From: a virus
DNA: 64,000 bases
Reading direction: 5' to 3' (one strand)
IMG/VR virus record: IMGVR_UViG_3300040801_002923
Span: 54,482 to 118,481 of that record
In this document: one piece after another, positions 33,227 to 42,326 of the stretch
How the letters are laid out: each line of letters opens with the position of its first letter
Position numbering within the stretch: position 1 is the first letter of the stretch
The notes under the pieces: model-generated
Seen by the model: the letters and a program-made list of their open reading frames with translations, nothing else
Database searches by the model: none
What the model was told of the DNA's origin: nothing
Position numbers and translations under genes: made by a program

Positions 33227-34590
33227 TGCTAGCCGCTGTTCTTGCTTTCCTAACCTCGCTCGCACTGGCCGGTGTTGCTGCATACTTCAGCATCACTGGT
33301 CTAATGGCTATTTTTGCCGCATTGCCTGTTTCCATTGCTGTAATGGCGGGTGTTCTTGAAGTTGGAAAACTGGTTACAGCTAGTGTTTTGTACCGGAACT
33401 GGTCAACAATTCCGTGGTCGTTGAAAACATATCTATCATCAGCTGTTGTCATCCTGATGTTGATTACATCGCTTGGAATCTTCGGATACTTGAGCAAAGC
33501 GCACCTTGATCAAAACGCTCCTGTGTCAACCAACCTCGCTCGCGTCGAGCGCATTGAGGCTCGAATAGAGCAACAAGAGCGTGTGATTGCTGATGCAGAC
33601 GCCGAAATTGAGATACTTGACGGTATCGTTGCCACTTTGATTGAGTACGATAAGATCAGTGGTCCAGATGGGTCTCGCGCTGTCCGTGCTAGCCAACAAG
33701 AACAGCGCGATGAGCTCACTGATAGAATCGACGCCGCACAAGACCGCATCGAAGAATTGCAGGACGAGAAGTTCGAGTACGAGCAGGAAGTCCGCGATTT
33801 TGAAACAGAAGTCGGCCCAATTAAGTACATCGCAGCGCTTGCGTACGACAACCCAGCTGACCATTACGATTCGGCTGTTCGTGGAATCATTCTACTGTTA
33901 GTGTTTGTGTTCGACCCCCTAGCTGTGCTTCTGTTGATTACTGCAAACATGCTACAGATGCAGCACCGCAACCCAAATCCCGATGACCCCGATGGTTTGG
34001 AAGAATTGTTCGACCCTGCAGAAGAAGTCGAACATGACCCCGCTCCCCGTAACCTTGTTGAGTTTTATCAGGACCCATCCATTCCGTTCACCTTGACGGA
34101 GGATGACCATCCTCCGCCCCCACCAATGCCCGAGAACACCGAGTGGAAAGAACATGATGTCAACATTGACAACGACTTGGGATCGGTTGAAGATGCATTC
34201 TTTAATGCGGAGATTCTAGATGAAAACAATGGACCAAAAGCTAGCGCTAGCGAGGAGCCTCAGGAGCTACCGTGGCGGATCCAAGTCCAAGAAGAGTGGG
34301 ACGAAGAAGAGGAGTCCATCGAGACTGCTGTCTCAGAGACATTGGACAGACAAGAACATGCCGGTGAAAAAGAAGAAGTACTCAACAGCGCCGAAAACAC
34401 GATGCCAGACACCCTCGACCGAGAGCGTAGATTCGACCCAAGATCAGTACAGCTACGAGAACGAATCGCGCGCCAGCACGAGGCGCTCGAGAGAGTCGCA
34501 GGATCAACCGATCGGAATCGCGTCGGCGGCACTCGCGTTGTTCCTCCTGTCATAGCAGACGTTACGGAAAACGGTACACGTATTAGTTGA
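33226..34590 (+). CDS. Membrane protein with periplasmic or cytoplasmic coiled coil
   Basis: 454 residues. Hydrophobic segments are near 1-22, 25-48, 65-90 and 218-245 (GIILLLVFVFDPLAVLLLI). Between the third and fourth is a long heptad-rich coiled coil (about 100-200: RVERIEARIEQQERVIADADAEIEIL ... RIDAAQDRIEELQDE). The C-terminal 200 residues are acidic, proline-rich and disordered. This architecture appears in many marine T4-like phages, but I know no proven function; membrane attachment of the replication complex or lysis/exclusion are options. It sits between co-chaperonin and clamp-loader genes. Confidence 0.72.
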   Translation: MLAAVLAFLTSLALAGVAAYFSITGLMAIFAALPVSIAVMAGVLEVGKLVTASVLYRNWSTIPWSLKTYLSSAVVILMLITSLGIFGYLSKAHLDQNAPVSTNLARVERIEARIEQQERVIADADAEIEILDGIVATLIEYDKISGPDGSRAVRASQQEQRDELTDRIDAAQDRIEELQDEKFEYEQEVRDFETEVGPIKYIAALAYDNPADHYDSAVRGIILLLVFVFDPLAVLLLITANMLQMQHRNPNPDDPDGLEELFDPAEEVEHDPAPRNLVEFYQDPSIPFTLTEDDHPPPPPMPENTEWKEHDVNIDNDLGSVEDAFFNAEILDENNGPKASASEEPQELPWRIQVQEEWDEEEESIETAVSETLDRQEHAGEKEEVLNSAENTMPDTLDRERRFDPRSVQLRERIARQHEALERVAGSTDRNRVGGTRVVPPVIADVTENGTRIS

Positions 34591-34616
34591 CACCCGATAC
34601 GCTACCCGACTATAAT
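34587..34616 (+). promoter_or_regulatory. Strong sigma70 promoter for gene 44
   Basis: Consensus TTGACA (34587-34592), an 18-base spacer and consensus TATAAT (34611-34616). The predicted start is near 34623, leaving about 24 bases with AAGGAGA before ATG 34647. The -35 box overlaps the stop of the preceding gene. Confidence 0.85.
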
Positions 34617-34646
34617 CAGCTGATAACAATAAGGAGAAACAGCTGA

Positions 34647-35570
34647 ATGCCGGGTGCTCACGCTCTGTGGGTCGAGAAGTATAGACCCACCACGCTAGAC
34701 GGATACATCTTCCACGACGAGTCGCACAAGCGTGCTTTTGTGCGAATGGTTGCAGATCGCAGTATTCCACATCTCCTACTCACAGGAATTCAAGGTGCTG
34801 GTAAAACAACGATTGCACGCATACTGATCAACGAACTCGAAGTAGACGAACTTGATGTTCTATACATCAACGCCTCCGAAGAGAACTCAGTCGACACCAT
34901 TCGCGACAAGATCAAAAGCTTCGTCTCCACCTTTGCTCTCGGTGATTTCAAAGTCATTCTACTTGACGAGGCCGACTTCATTACACTGAACGGTCAAGCG
35001 ATTCTCCGCAACCTAATGGAAGCGTACAACGAGACTACCCGCTTCATTCTTACGTGCAACTACGAGCACAAGATCATGCCGCAGATTGTATCGCGGTGTC
35101 AGCATTTTCGCTTCAAAGCAGGTAACCGCGACGATATCACTGAGTACGTAGCTCAAATCCTCATACAAGAAGGGGTAAAGTTCGATCTGGATACACTGGA
35201 CCGTTACATCAGCCTTGCATATCCGGACGTCCGTAAGATCGTCAACTCACTTCAGCAGAATGTATACGAGGGCGCTCTTCATGACCCGATTGGTATGGCT
35301 GATTCTGGCGACTACAAGCTAGAGTTGCTGGGGAAGATTGAGGCAGGCGATTGGCACGGCGCGCGCGAAATTTGTTGCGGGGCCGTGGTAGCTGAGGAAT
35401 GGGAAGACGTATATAGGTTCATTTACGAAAATGCACACAAGGCGTTTAAGGATCAGGCTAAGTGGGAAGCTGCAATCGTCGTTGTAGCAGAGCACTTGTA
35501 CAAACATGGTATATGCGCCGATCCAGAGATCAACGCGGCGGCGATGTTTATTTCGCTGTCGACAATTTAG
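34647..35570 (+). CDS. 44: Clamp loader large subunit gp44
   Basis: 307 residues (T4 gp44 319). AAA+ ATPase that opens and loads the sliding clamp. It starts with WVEKYRP-type residues (8-14), Walker A GIQGAGKT at 47-54, Walker B VILLDEAD near 103-110 (with LLDEAD at 105-110), sensor 1 ILTCNYE near 134-140 and the arginine-finger motif SRC at 149-151. The C-terminal region (about 170-300) is helical. It has a strong early promoter of its own. Gene 62 lies 1.6 kb downstream, further apart than in T4 where it is adjacent. Confidence 0.96.
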   Translation: MPGAHALWVEKYRPTTLDGYIFHDESHKRAFVRMVADRSIPHLLLTGIQGAGKTTIARILINELEVDELDVLYINASEENSVDTIRDKIKSFVSTFALGDFKVILLDEADFITLNGQAILRNLMEAYNETTRFILTCNYEHKIMPQIVSRCQHFRFKAGNRDDITEYVAQILIQEGVKFDLDTLDRYISLAYPDVRKIVNSLQQNVYEGALHDPIGMADSGDYKLELLGKIEAGDWHGAREICCGAVVAEEWEDVYRFIYENAHKAFKDQAKWEAAIVVVAEHLYKHGICADPEINAAAMFISLSTI

Positions 35571-35579
35571 GAGTCTAAA

Positions 35580-36341
35580 ATGAAATTACCGGCACAAACG
35601 TTACAAACTTGTAGCGTTAAAATTAGTCATACAGGTACGCATGAAATTACAGCTTCAATTGAGTACAATGTAGCAGAATCGCGCCACCCGACGGAGAACG
35701 ACTACGCAACGTTGTATGTTAATGGTCAAGTTGTAGCATCTAATTGCGCATCGAAGGTATCTGATAAGGAGTGGTTCTGCGGCGTGGCAGACGGAGACCG
35801 GCGCGTGATGGAAGCCGGTTTCATCTTGCCGTTTCAAGACGGGGATATCGTAGAAGTACATTTTCACGATTCCGAGATGAAACAACTAAGTTACGTCCAT
35901 ACATTTGACATCACCGCGCAATCAATCTTCGAAATTGATTCCATCGAAGATTCCCAATCGCAGGCAGATGATGGTGCAATTACCTTCTGTGATGCTAGTC
36001 TGGGATCGAATGCTAACATTGCTCTCAGTACAATCGACTCGGGGTTGCTTGCGAACGGTTCAATCTCGATTGCCGAAACGTTCGACCGTCACAAGCTACG
36101 GTTCTTTGATGGTAGTCAAGATATCATGTCGATCAATACGATGACAGGTGAGATCGAATTCCACACTGAGCCGTCGGAAGCGGCACGCAAGGCGTGGGAA
36201 ATCATGGCTACAGCGTACTCAGAAATGTTCCCACCAATGAGCGCAACACTTGATGTCGACAAAGAAGCTCGCGAGGAGCTGATCGCACAATTGGAAACCA
36301 ACGACGCTCGGTTTGAGCGAGCAATGAGGATTGTAGAATGA
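35580..36341 (+). CDS. Hypothetical protein
   Basis: 253 residues, AGGAG upstream. The first 120 residues are beta-rich (TCSVKISHTGTHEITASIEYNV, ATLYVNGQVVAS, GDIVEVHFHD), resembling a small beta-sandwich. The C-terminal part is helical and charged (EAARKAWEIMATAYSEMFPPM; REELIAQLETNDARFERAMRIVE). No family is recognised. Overlaps the next gene by 4 bases. Confidence 0.6.
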   Translation: MKLPAQTLQTCSVKISHTGTHEITASIEYNVAESRHPTENDYATLYVNGQVVASNCASKVSDKEWFCGVADGDRRVMEAGFILPFQDGDIVEVHFHDSEMKQLSYVHTFDITAQSIFEIDSIEDSQSQADDGAITFCDASLGSNANIALSTIDSGLLANGSISIAETFDRHKLRFFDGSQDIMSINTMTGEIEFHTEPSEAARKAWEIMATAYSEMFPPMSATLDVDKEAREELIAQLETNDARFERAMRIVE

Positions 36342-36853
36342 ACTGCAGAGACGCCGACAATCTAATCCGCATCAAGGAAGGAGACCCTGACTGGAAGCTT
36401 TATTGTGCTGTCGATGTTCCTTATTGTCCTGATGAAAAGCTACGCGAACGGGTAGATGCTTCCGCAGCGCTACAAACGGATATGCTGTACTCAGGCACGC
36501 TATGGAAACTCAAGGCCGCTAGACCTAACTGTACGATCTGGAATCGTGTTAGTGACTGGGTTGCCCCCGCCGTTACGCAGTACAATCCTGAAGGCCGATA
36601 CGGAGGAATGCGAACCAGACTAACGTTCCACTTCGGCGGTGACCACTATAGAGCGGGCATATATGCGGCCCGAGTCAGCTGGATTGACGATGAAACGGGT
36701 CTAGCTGCTCCAATTGGAAAACCTAGATTGATTGGCAAGGCACGTGTTGAAGCCGGTCCTCCTGTGCGAGCTGAGTCAATTCGCGATATGAATAGGTACA
36801 TTCATGAACTGCTCACTGCAGAACGATACAAGTATGCCATGGAGATTGTATGA
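36338..36853 (+). CDS. Hypothetical protein
   Basis: 171 residues; overlaps both neighbours by 4 bases (ATGA), so it is part of a coupled operon from gene 44 to 62. Several cysteines and aromatics (DADNLIRIKEGDPDWKLYCAVDVPYCPDEKLRERV) and a middle section TFHFGGDHYRAGIYAARVSW suggest a compact mixed domain. Function is unknown. Confidence 0.65.
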   Translation: MNCRDADNLIRIKEGDPDWKLYCAVDVPYCPDEKLRERVDASAALQTDMLYSGTLWKLKAARPNCTIWNRVSDWVAPAVTQYNPEGRYGGMRTRLTFHFGGDHYRAGIYAARVSWIDDETGLAAPIGKPRLIGKARVEAGPPVRAESIRDMNRYIHELLTAERYKYAMEIV

Positions 36854-37140
36854 GTAAGAAACTGATTGAACGTGTAGCCAATACACCAAATCGAAGTGAT
36901 AAGGTGTCGTGGAACCGCAAAATGGACAACATGGTGAAGCTAATCGCCAAGATGTCTGCGCTTGAGGAGCAAGCAGCAGACATCGAAGCTCAGAAGATGC
37001 CGATCTTCGATGAAATTCAAGAGCTCCGTGAAGTGATGGTTCGTGAATGCATTCACCCGCTTCAATACCTCGTTGAGCACGAAGATCACATCCTCTGCAA
37101 GTTCTGCAACACCAAGATTGCTCCAGCTGTCGATGGCTAA
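36850..37140 (+). CDS. Small helical protein with CxxC
   Basis: 96 residues, ATGA overlap with the previous gene and 8-base overlap with gene 62. The first 70 residues are helical and charged (VKLIAKMSALEEQAADIEAQ). The C-terminus contains CIHPLQYLVEHEDHILCKFCNT, with one Cys-His and a CxxC pair that may bind zinc. In T4, genes here encode clamp-loader and RegA; this protein does not resemble RegA. Confidence 0.65.
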   Translation: MSKKLIERVANTPNRSDKVSWNRKMDNMVKLIAKMSALEEQAADIEAQKMPIFDEIQELREVMVRECIHPLQYLVEHEDHILCKFCNTKIAPAVDG

Positions 37141-37612
37141 ACAACGCGCACTTGACATCTTCAATCTGCTCTCTAACATCAGTACAAAGCGAAGAGAGCA
37201 CTTTGATGCTCTCACGGAGCAGGAACTCAAGGAGATGCAACCATATGTGGTTATGCGCTGGCTGACCGGTACGTTCGATGCGCAACAGATTTATTTCATC
37301 AACGAGCTTGTCAACCCCTTCGTGTTTGAGTTGCGAGATAAGCGATTGCTGTACTACCTACTGACGATCGCCGCGGCTGGAAAAAATCAACGCTATAAGT
37401 GGATTAAGCCAGCTTCTCGCAAGGGAACAGGGTTATCGACAACGATGTTAGTAATCAAGAAAACCTATAACTACACCACCAAGCAAGCCACAGAAGTGTT
37501 GCCGATACTGACAAACGAACAGATCATGCAGCACGCGGAGGATCTTGGTCTTCAGAAGGAGGAGATCGCCCAACTCCGTAAAGAGCTGAAGACCCGTAAT
37601 GGCAAAGTATAA
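37133..37612 (+). CDS. 62: Clamp loader small subunit gp62
   Basis: 159 residues from ATG 37133 (T4 gp62 187). It completes the gp44-gp62 clamp loader. Visible features are an N-terminal helix (RALDIFNLLSNISTKRREHF), the PYVVMRWLTGT region (about 38-48) seen in gp62 of T4-like phages, FINELVNPFVFELRD (about 55-70) and a basic YKWIKPASRKG stretch. The C-terminus is helical and charged. The longer reading frame upstream is unlikely, as it would overlap the preceding gene in full. Overlaps the next gene by 14 bases. Confidence 0.78.
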   Translation: MAKQRALDIFNLLSNISTKRREHFDALTEQELKEMQPYVVMRWLTGTFDAQQIYFINELVNPFVFELRDKRLLYYLLTIAAAGKNQRYKWIKPASRKGTGLSTTMLVIKKTYNYTTKQATEVLPILTNEQIMQHAEDLGLQKEEIAQLRKELKTRNGKV

Positions 37613-38279
37613 ATTCCGATGCAAATTCTGTGGATCTGGCTTCGTTCGTGAAGACAGATACCTCAAACATCGCTGCAAAGCAATGGAGCGTGACGAAGAA
37701 ATTCGCACGCCCGTTGGGCAAGCAGCATGGGAGTACTATAAGCTTTGGATGACCCTTCAGCGTCGCCAACCACCGACGATCCAGACCTTTCTTGATTCGC
37801 GCTTCTACACGTACATGATTAAGTTCGCTAAGTTTGTGAACAAGGTTGGTATTCCAGACGCGAAACTGTACATCAAGTACATGATTAGGCAGCAGACGCC
37901 GCCTATGCTGTGGACAAACGATGAGATCTACAGTGAGTATTTGCAATACTTGGATCGCGGTAGGGATCCAATGGGGCAGGTACAATACACTATCGACTTC
38001 TTATTCAAGGTAGCTGATGCAATTGAGTGTGACGTAGGCGACATATTCGATCACCTAGATCCCGACGAAGTGATCATGATGCTACGCCGCCGACAACTAA
38101 CTCCTTGGATTCTGTTGCATTCTCAGAAGTTCCGACAGTTTACTCAAGATAAGATGTCGACCGATCAGAAGATGGTGTTCAAAACTGTCGTCAAGCCTGA
38201 AACATGGGTAAAGCGCAGAAAGGACAATCCTGAGCTCGTTGCTCAAATGAAAGAAATCGTCCGTGAACTGAACTTGTAA
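37599..38279 (+). CDS. C2H2 zinc-finger hypothetical protein
   Basis: 226 residues. Residues 8-26 form a zinc finger: CKFCGSGFVREDRYLKHRC, with C-x2-C ... H-x3-C spacing. The rest is helical with a basic C-terminus (KRRKDNPELVAQMKEIV). It follows gene 62, in the position of regA/43 in T4, but resembles neither. A nucleic-acid-binding or regulatory role is possible. Confidence 0.7.
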   Translation: MAKYKFRCKFCGSGFVREDRYLKHRCKAMERDEEIRTPVGQAAWEYYKLWMTLQRRQPPTIQTFLDSRFYTYMIKFAKFVNKVGIPDAKLYIKYMIRQQTPPMLWTNDEIYSEYLQYLDRGRDPMGQVQYTIDFLFKVADAIECDVGDIFDHLDPDEVIMMLRRRQLTPWILLHSQKFRQFTQDKMSTDQKMVFKTVVKPETWVKRRKDNPELVAQMKEIVRELNL

Positions 38280-38286
38280 GTCCGCC

Positions 38287-38292
38287 TAAATA
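38287..38292 (+). promoter_or_regulatory. Late promoter motif TAAATA
   Basis: Preceded by CC and lying 25 bases before ATG 38318, with GGAAG as ribosome site. It starts the second fibre cluster. Confidence 0.62.
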
Positions 38293-38317
38293 CGGCACAA
38301 GTTTTCACGGATGGAAG

Positions 38318-39622
38318 ATGTCAGATACATACTACCTCTATTACGCCGACGGCGCGTTTGCGGGAGCTGTCGAGCCGGGCACCACAGTTACTCTCAATGA
38401 TTTGAAGCTAGATGGGTTTCAGAAACCCATCTATGGCGAACGACGTAACAACAACCTGATTAAACTCCTCACACACTTTGCTAGTGAGGAAGATCCGTCC
38501 AATCCCGGAAACCCACCTCCAGAAGTGATCGCAGCTCCTCGTCCAGGCCAGCTGTGGTTCAACCGAACGCCAAACCCACCTTCTTACCCCAATGGACAGC
38601 TGTTACTGTTCGATGGTAGCGTTAACCAGTGGGTAGAAATTGGGACCGACATTTATTCGATCGATGCTGTTGGCACATCTGGTACTGTGACAATCAACAA
38701 GATTGCGGCTTCAGAACCACCTACAGAGATTACAAATATTGCGCCAAGAGACCTATTCGAAGCGCATGTAGTTGAAACCACAGATGTGCACACGTCTGGT
38801 CAAATTGAAGTAAATCCTGCAATCAACGGTCAAGAGGATGTGCAAAACGCTATTGCTGCTCTTGCTATCCCCACCCAACTTCACATCGACATGCTGACCG
38901 GTGCTCACGCTAGTGAGCACATCTCTATTGCTGGAATTCCAGGTCTAATTGCAACTGATACCAGAGCAGCGATTGACGAGCTTCAATCAGACATCAACAC
39001 CCTGAGCTCGACGGTTGGTGGGTCGGGCGCTTCGCTGATTGCCCACATCAACAGCGGCACCGACGCGCACGACGCAGAGGCAATATCCTTTGATAACGCA
39101 GTTACAGGATTTTCTGCAACAAACGTAGAAGCCGCGCTCGTCGAACTCAACAACAACGCCAACGTATCTTCGGCGAGTAACGTACTCGATAGTTTGCGTG
39201 TATTTCGGTCAACCAACCAGACGCTAAACAGTACCGCCGGAAACAAGGTGCTGTTCAACCAGCAAACGGTTGGGATTGGAACACTGGGTGCACAATATAA
39301 CACCATTACCGGCCGGTATACAGCAGCATATGATCAGATCATCAGGGTCCGCGTGACGCTGAGATTCCAAGGCATTCAAAATGAAAACTACTCTTTCGGA
39401 GAGATTCGCAGAAATGGGTCTGTGCAACGACGCGCTCAGATGTACGAGTGGTCAGAAAATACACCCCTAGCTGGCACAGTCGCATTCTCATGCTTGGTTG
39501 AACTGTCAGCTGGTCAATATATCGAAGTGTTTGCGGGGCGAAATAATCCAGGATCGCATAACTTAATCGGTGGTTCGTCTTCCACATACATGGAAATTGA
39601 TATTCTGAGGGATCTATCATGA
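38318..39622 (+). CDS. Tail-fibre protein, paralogue 1
   Basis: 434 residues. The N-terminal 130 residues (YYLYYADGAFAGAVEPG ... YGERRNNNLIKLLTHFASEE ... GQLWFNRTP) are a module shared with the next two proteins. About 240-290 holds HINSGTDAHDAEAISFDN ... TNVEAALVELN, a coiled or beta-helical shaft element. The C-terminal 130 residues look like a jelly-roll tip (RYTAAYDQIIRVRVTLRFQG; ELSAGQYIEVFAG). Its last 4 bases overlap the next start. Confidence 0.8.
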   Translation: MSDTYYLYYADGAFAGAVEPGTTVTLNDLKLDGFQKPIYGERRNNNLIKLLTHFASEEDPSNPGNPPPEVIAAPRPGQLWFNRTPNPPSYPNGQLLLFDGSVNQWVEIGTDIYSIDAVGTSGTVTINKIAASEPPTEITNIAPRDLFEAHVVETTDVHTSGQIEVNPAINGQEDVQNAIAALAIPTQLHIDMLTGAHASEHISIAGIPGLIATDTRAAIDELQSDINTLSSTVGGSGASLIAHINSGTDAHDAEAISFDNAVTGFSATNVEAALVELNNNANVSSASNVLDSLRVFRSTNQTLNSTAGNKVLFNQQTVGIGTLGAQYNTITGRYTAAYDQIIRVRVTLRFQGIQNENYSFGEIRRNGSVQRRAQMYEWSENTPLAGTVAFSCLVELSAGQYIEVFAGRNNPGSHNLIGGSSSTYMEIDILRDLS

Positions 39623-40974
39623 GCGACAGATATCTACTAACGTTCGCTGATGGCCAGTTTATCGGTTTTGTTGAACCAAACGATAGGCTCAACGTTGGTG
39701 GGTTGGTTATTACAGGTCGTGGTGACAGTCCGTATGGCGATCACCGTAACGAAAACCTACTACACCTACTTGAGAACTTTGCTAGTGACGAAGTTGCTCC
39801 GGATACCCCCGACTCAACTATTATCGGCATCCCTGTCGTAGGTCAAACGTGGTTCAACAAAGCAACCAACAGCCTGCTGGTATTTAACGGCGTAGAATGG
39901 ACTAACGTATCAATCGATCGACACGTTACTACTTCTGACGATACGCGCTTGGTGTCGGACGGTATCATTGAACTGGAACGCAATCTGCCGGTAACAGGTC
40001 TACCGGATCTGGTGATCGAGAACATTTTGCATAACACAGAGCCAGGATTACCGATACCGCTGGGTCCTGGTGGCTTCCAGCAACATCTGGTCCAAAATCC
40101 TGCACACGCAGGGACATCAGTTTCATTCATCCCTATATCAGTCAATCCTCCGGCTGTCCTTATATCAGCAACCAACGCACAAGATGCGCTGGTACAAACC
40201 TACACGCTCATTAATGACCACATCAACAATACAGTTGCCGCACACGACGCCTCCGCAATAGGATATATCGGTGCTGTACCAGAACCCAATGTCCAGCTGG
40301 CTCTAGAAAATCTCGATACACAGCTAGACACTATCAGCGGCGACATTGGTGGGGGTAGTGGTGATCTTCAAGATCACATCGATGATCTGTCAGATGCGCA
40401 CGATGCGTCGGCTATTTCTCTCCCTGTGGGACTGGGCATTGCAGGTAACCCAACGAATGTCCAAGATGCTATCGAGATCATCAATACTATCGTTGGCGTA
40501 GGCACTTCAGGACTACTTGAAGTTACTCGAGCAACTGCGGCTGGGGGACAGGTAATTGGTGCATCTACCAAACTTAACTTCACCAACGTAGTACTTGGTA
40601 ACGCCTCCAATCAATTTTCAACCGCAACTAGCACATATACAGCAGCGTTTGATCAAGAAGTAAACATTACAGCGGCCTTATTGTACAACATTCCAAACAA
40701 CACTCTATCGTCAACATTATCTATTCGCGTTAACGGTGTTCAACGGGCCTCGTGGACTACGGCTAACAGTTCTAACACTGTTAGCCCGTCGTTGATCGAT
40801 GCTGACTTTGGCTTTGAGCTTCACCTTAAAACGATATTGTCTGCAGGTGATACAGTTGAGATCTTCGCGTCTGCTGATAACCCTTCAGTTGTCCAAGTAA
40901 CAGATAGAGCAGGTGCGCTCCTTGCAGGAGCCGGTACATCGGTTGAGTTCGATATTGTAAGAGATCTATCATAA
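39619..40974 (+). CDS. Tail-fibre protein, paralogue 2
   Basis: 451 residues. The N-terminal module (YLLTFADGQFIGFVEPN ... YGDHRNENLLHLLENFASDE ... GQTWFNKAT) is like that of the previous gene. HIDDLSDAHDASAISLPVG ... TNVQDAIEIIN (about 253-293) is the shaft element, and the C-terminal tip again has FSTATSTYTAAFDQEVNITAALL and ILSAGDTVEIFAS. Its stop overlaps the next start by one base (TAATG). Confidence 0.8.
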   Translation: MSDRYLLTFADGQFIGFVEPNDRLNVGGLVITGRGDSPYGDHRNENLLHLLENFASDEVAPDTPDSTIIGIPVVGQTWFNKATNSLLVFNGVEWTNVSIDRHVTTSDDTRLVSDGIIELERNLPVTGLPDLVIENILHNTEPGLPIPLGPGGFQQHLVQNPAHAGTSVSFIPISVNPPAVLISATNAQDALVQTYTLINDHINNTVAAHDASAIGYIGAVPEPNVQLALENLDTQLDTISGDIGGGSGDLQDHIDDLSDAHDASAISLPVGLGIAGNPTNVQDAIEIINTIVGVGTSGLLEVTRATAAGGQVIGASTKLNFTNVVLGNASNQFSTATSTYTAAFDQEVNITAALLYNIPNNTLSSTLSIRVNGVQRASWTTANSSNTVSPSLIDADFGFELHLKTILSAGDTVEIFASADNPSVVQVTDRAGALLAGAGTSVEFDIVRDLS

Positions 40975-42269
40975 TGGCTAATACGTACACAATTACATCT
41001 AGCGACGGTACGTTTGATTTTCTCGTCGATGAATCAACCGAGGTACAGCAGTACGGACTCACATTCACGGGGAGAGGCGTCACTAATTATGGTGCGAGCA
41101 GAAACCAAAACCTCCTACTACTGTTGGATAATTTTGCAAGTGCAAACACAAGTGAACCAGTGCCGTTGCTTGGTAGATTGTGGTATGACACCACCGATGA
41201 CACATTAAAATTATGCGACGATGGAGCTAATTTCAACACGTTCGGAGATGACATCTATCTGTTGGGCGTCACGCGAGGTATCTCTGGCAATACAGTCTTG
41301 CTTCCCCGAGCTAATGCTTCTGATATAAATCTGTCGCCGACGGCAAACATCGCGCAGCAGAATGAACTATTGGACCACTTTAACGGAACGGAGTCGCACA
41401 GGGCGGATGCGATTTCATTACCAGCAGGCCTTGGTATTCCAACGAACCCAACGAACGTGCAAGCCGCGCTGGCACAAATCGATCTGGTGCTTGATAATCA
41501 CTTAGCGCTAGTCAACAGTCGCCACACCGCGTCGGCAATTCGTGTTAACCCAGCGGTACTGAGTGAGAACAACGTACAAGACGCTCTCGAAGCGTTGAAT
41601 TCGCGGCGTCAAACGCTACAAGCCTCCGCCGGTGGGGGGTCGAGTGCGGTCACCGCTCACATCAACGACCCAACAGATGCGCACGATGCAACAGCCATAT
41701 CTTTCGACAATACTGGCGTTGTTCCACCAATGGCCAGTACAGATGTGCAAGACGCCATCGAGGAAATCAATACCAATATTGGAGCTCTACCAACAGCTGT
41801 TGGCTACGTAGACGTTGCACGGGCTTATGCGGTATCGAGCACCTCAATTACCCCAACCCCATCCACGTGGACGCCACTCAACACGAGTACGGTACTCTTT
41901 GGAGACGACTTCAACAACTTCAGTGGGGGTGTATACACCGCCGATCGCAACATGCTGGTTCGGATTCGGGGGTATGCCACATTTGAATTTGGAGCAACTA
42001 ACCCGTTTGCTTCACAGGAAGCGGGATTACGGATCACCGTGAACGGTAACATGGTTCGCCGTGGCAGCGAGCCCAGAAAGGGAAGTACGTCTGTGCTTCC
42101 TGTTCGCATATACGTCGAATGCTCCGTTGTTGCTGAGCTTGCAGCGTCCGATCAAGTGAGACTTGAAGCCACAACTCTAAAAACATCTGGTGTGGAACCG
42201 GAAGGATCTACTGTACTTGGTGGCTTCTCCAACAACTCACTTGAGATCGAAGTTCTAGCAGAGCTTTAA
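40974..42269 (+). CDS. Tail-fibre protein, paralogue 3
   Basis: 431 residues. Head module: YTITSSDGTFDFLVDES ... YGASRNQNLLLLLDNFASAN ... GRLWYDTTD. The shaft has HINDPTDAHDATAISFDNTG ... TDVQDAIEEINTN. The tip (FSGGVYTADRNMLVRIRGYATFEFG; ELAASDQVRLEATT) resembles those of the two preceding paralogues but is diverged. Three such genes in tandem suggest duplication followed by tip diversification. Confidence 0.8.
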   Translation: MANTYTITSSDGTFDFLVDESTEVQQYGLTFTGRGVTNYGASRNQNLLLLLDNFASANTSEPVPLLGRLWYDTTDDTLKLCDDGANFNTFGDDIYLLGVTRGISGNTVLLPRANASDINLSPTANIAQQNELLDHFNGTESHRADAISLPAGLGIPTNPTNVQAALAQIDLVLDNHLALVNSRHTASAIRVNPAVLSENNVQDALEALNSRRQTLQASAGGGSSAVTAHINDPTDAHDATAISFDNTGVVPPMASTDVQDAIEEINTNIGALPTAVGYVDVARAYAVSSTSITPTPSTWTPLNTSTVLFGDDFNNFSGGVYTADRNMLVRIRGYATFEFGATNPFASQEAGLRITVNGNMVRRGSEPRKGSTSVLPVRIYVECSVVAELAASDQVRLEATTLKTSGVEPEGSTVLGGFSNNSLEIEVLAEL

Positions 42270-42290
42270 GGACCCCTAGAGCACCACGAG

Positions 42291-42296
42291 TAAATA
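42291..42296 (+). promoter_or_regulatory. Late promoter motif TAAATA
   Basis: Located 30 bases before ATG 42327, with TGAGGAAAA as ribosome site between. Confidence 0.62.
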
Positions 42297-42326
42297 CGCC
42301 GCACGTATTGAGGAAAAATGCGCTAA

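Noticed and set aside
36850-38279. RegA translational repressor near gene 62
   Set aside because: The two small genes around gene 62 carry zinc-binding-like motifs and show no resemblance to RegA.
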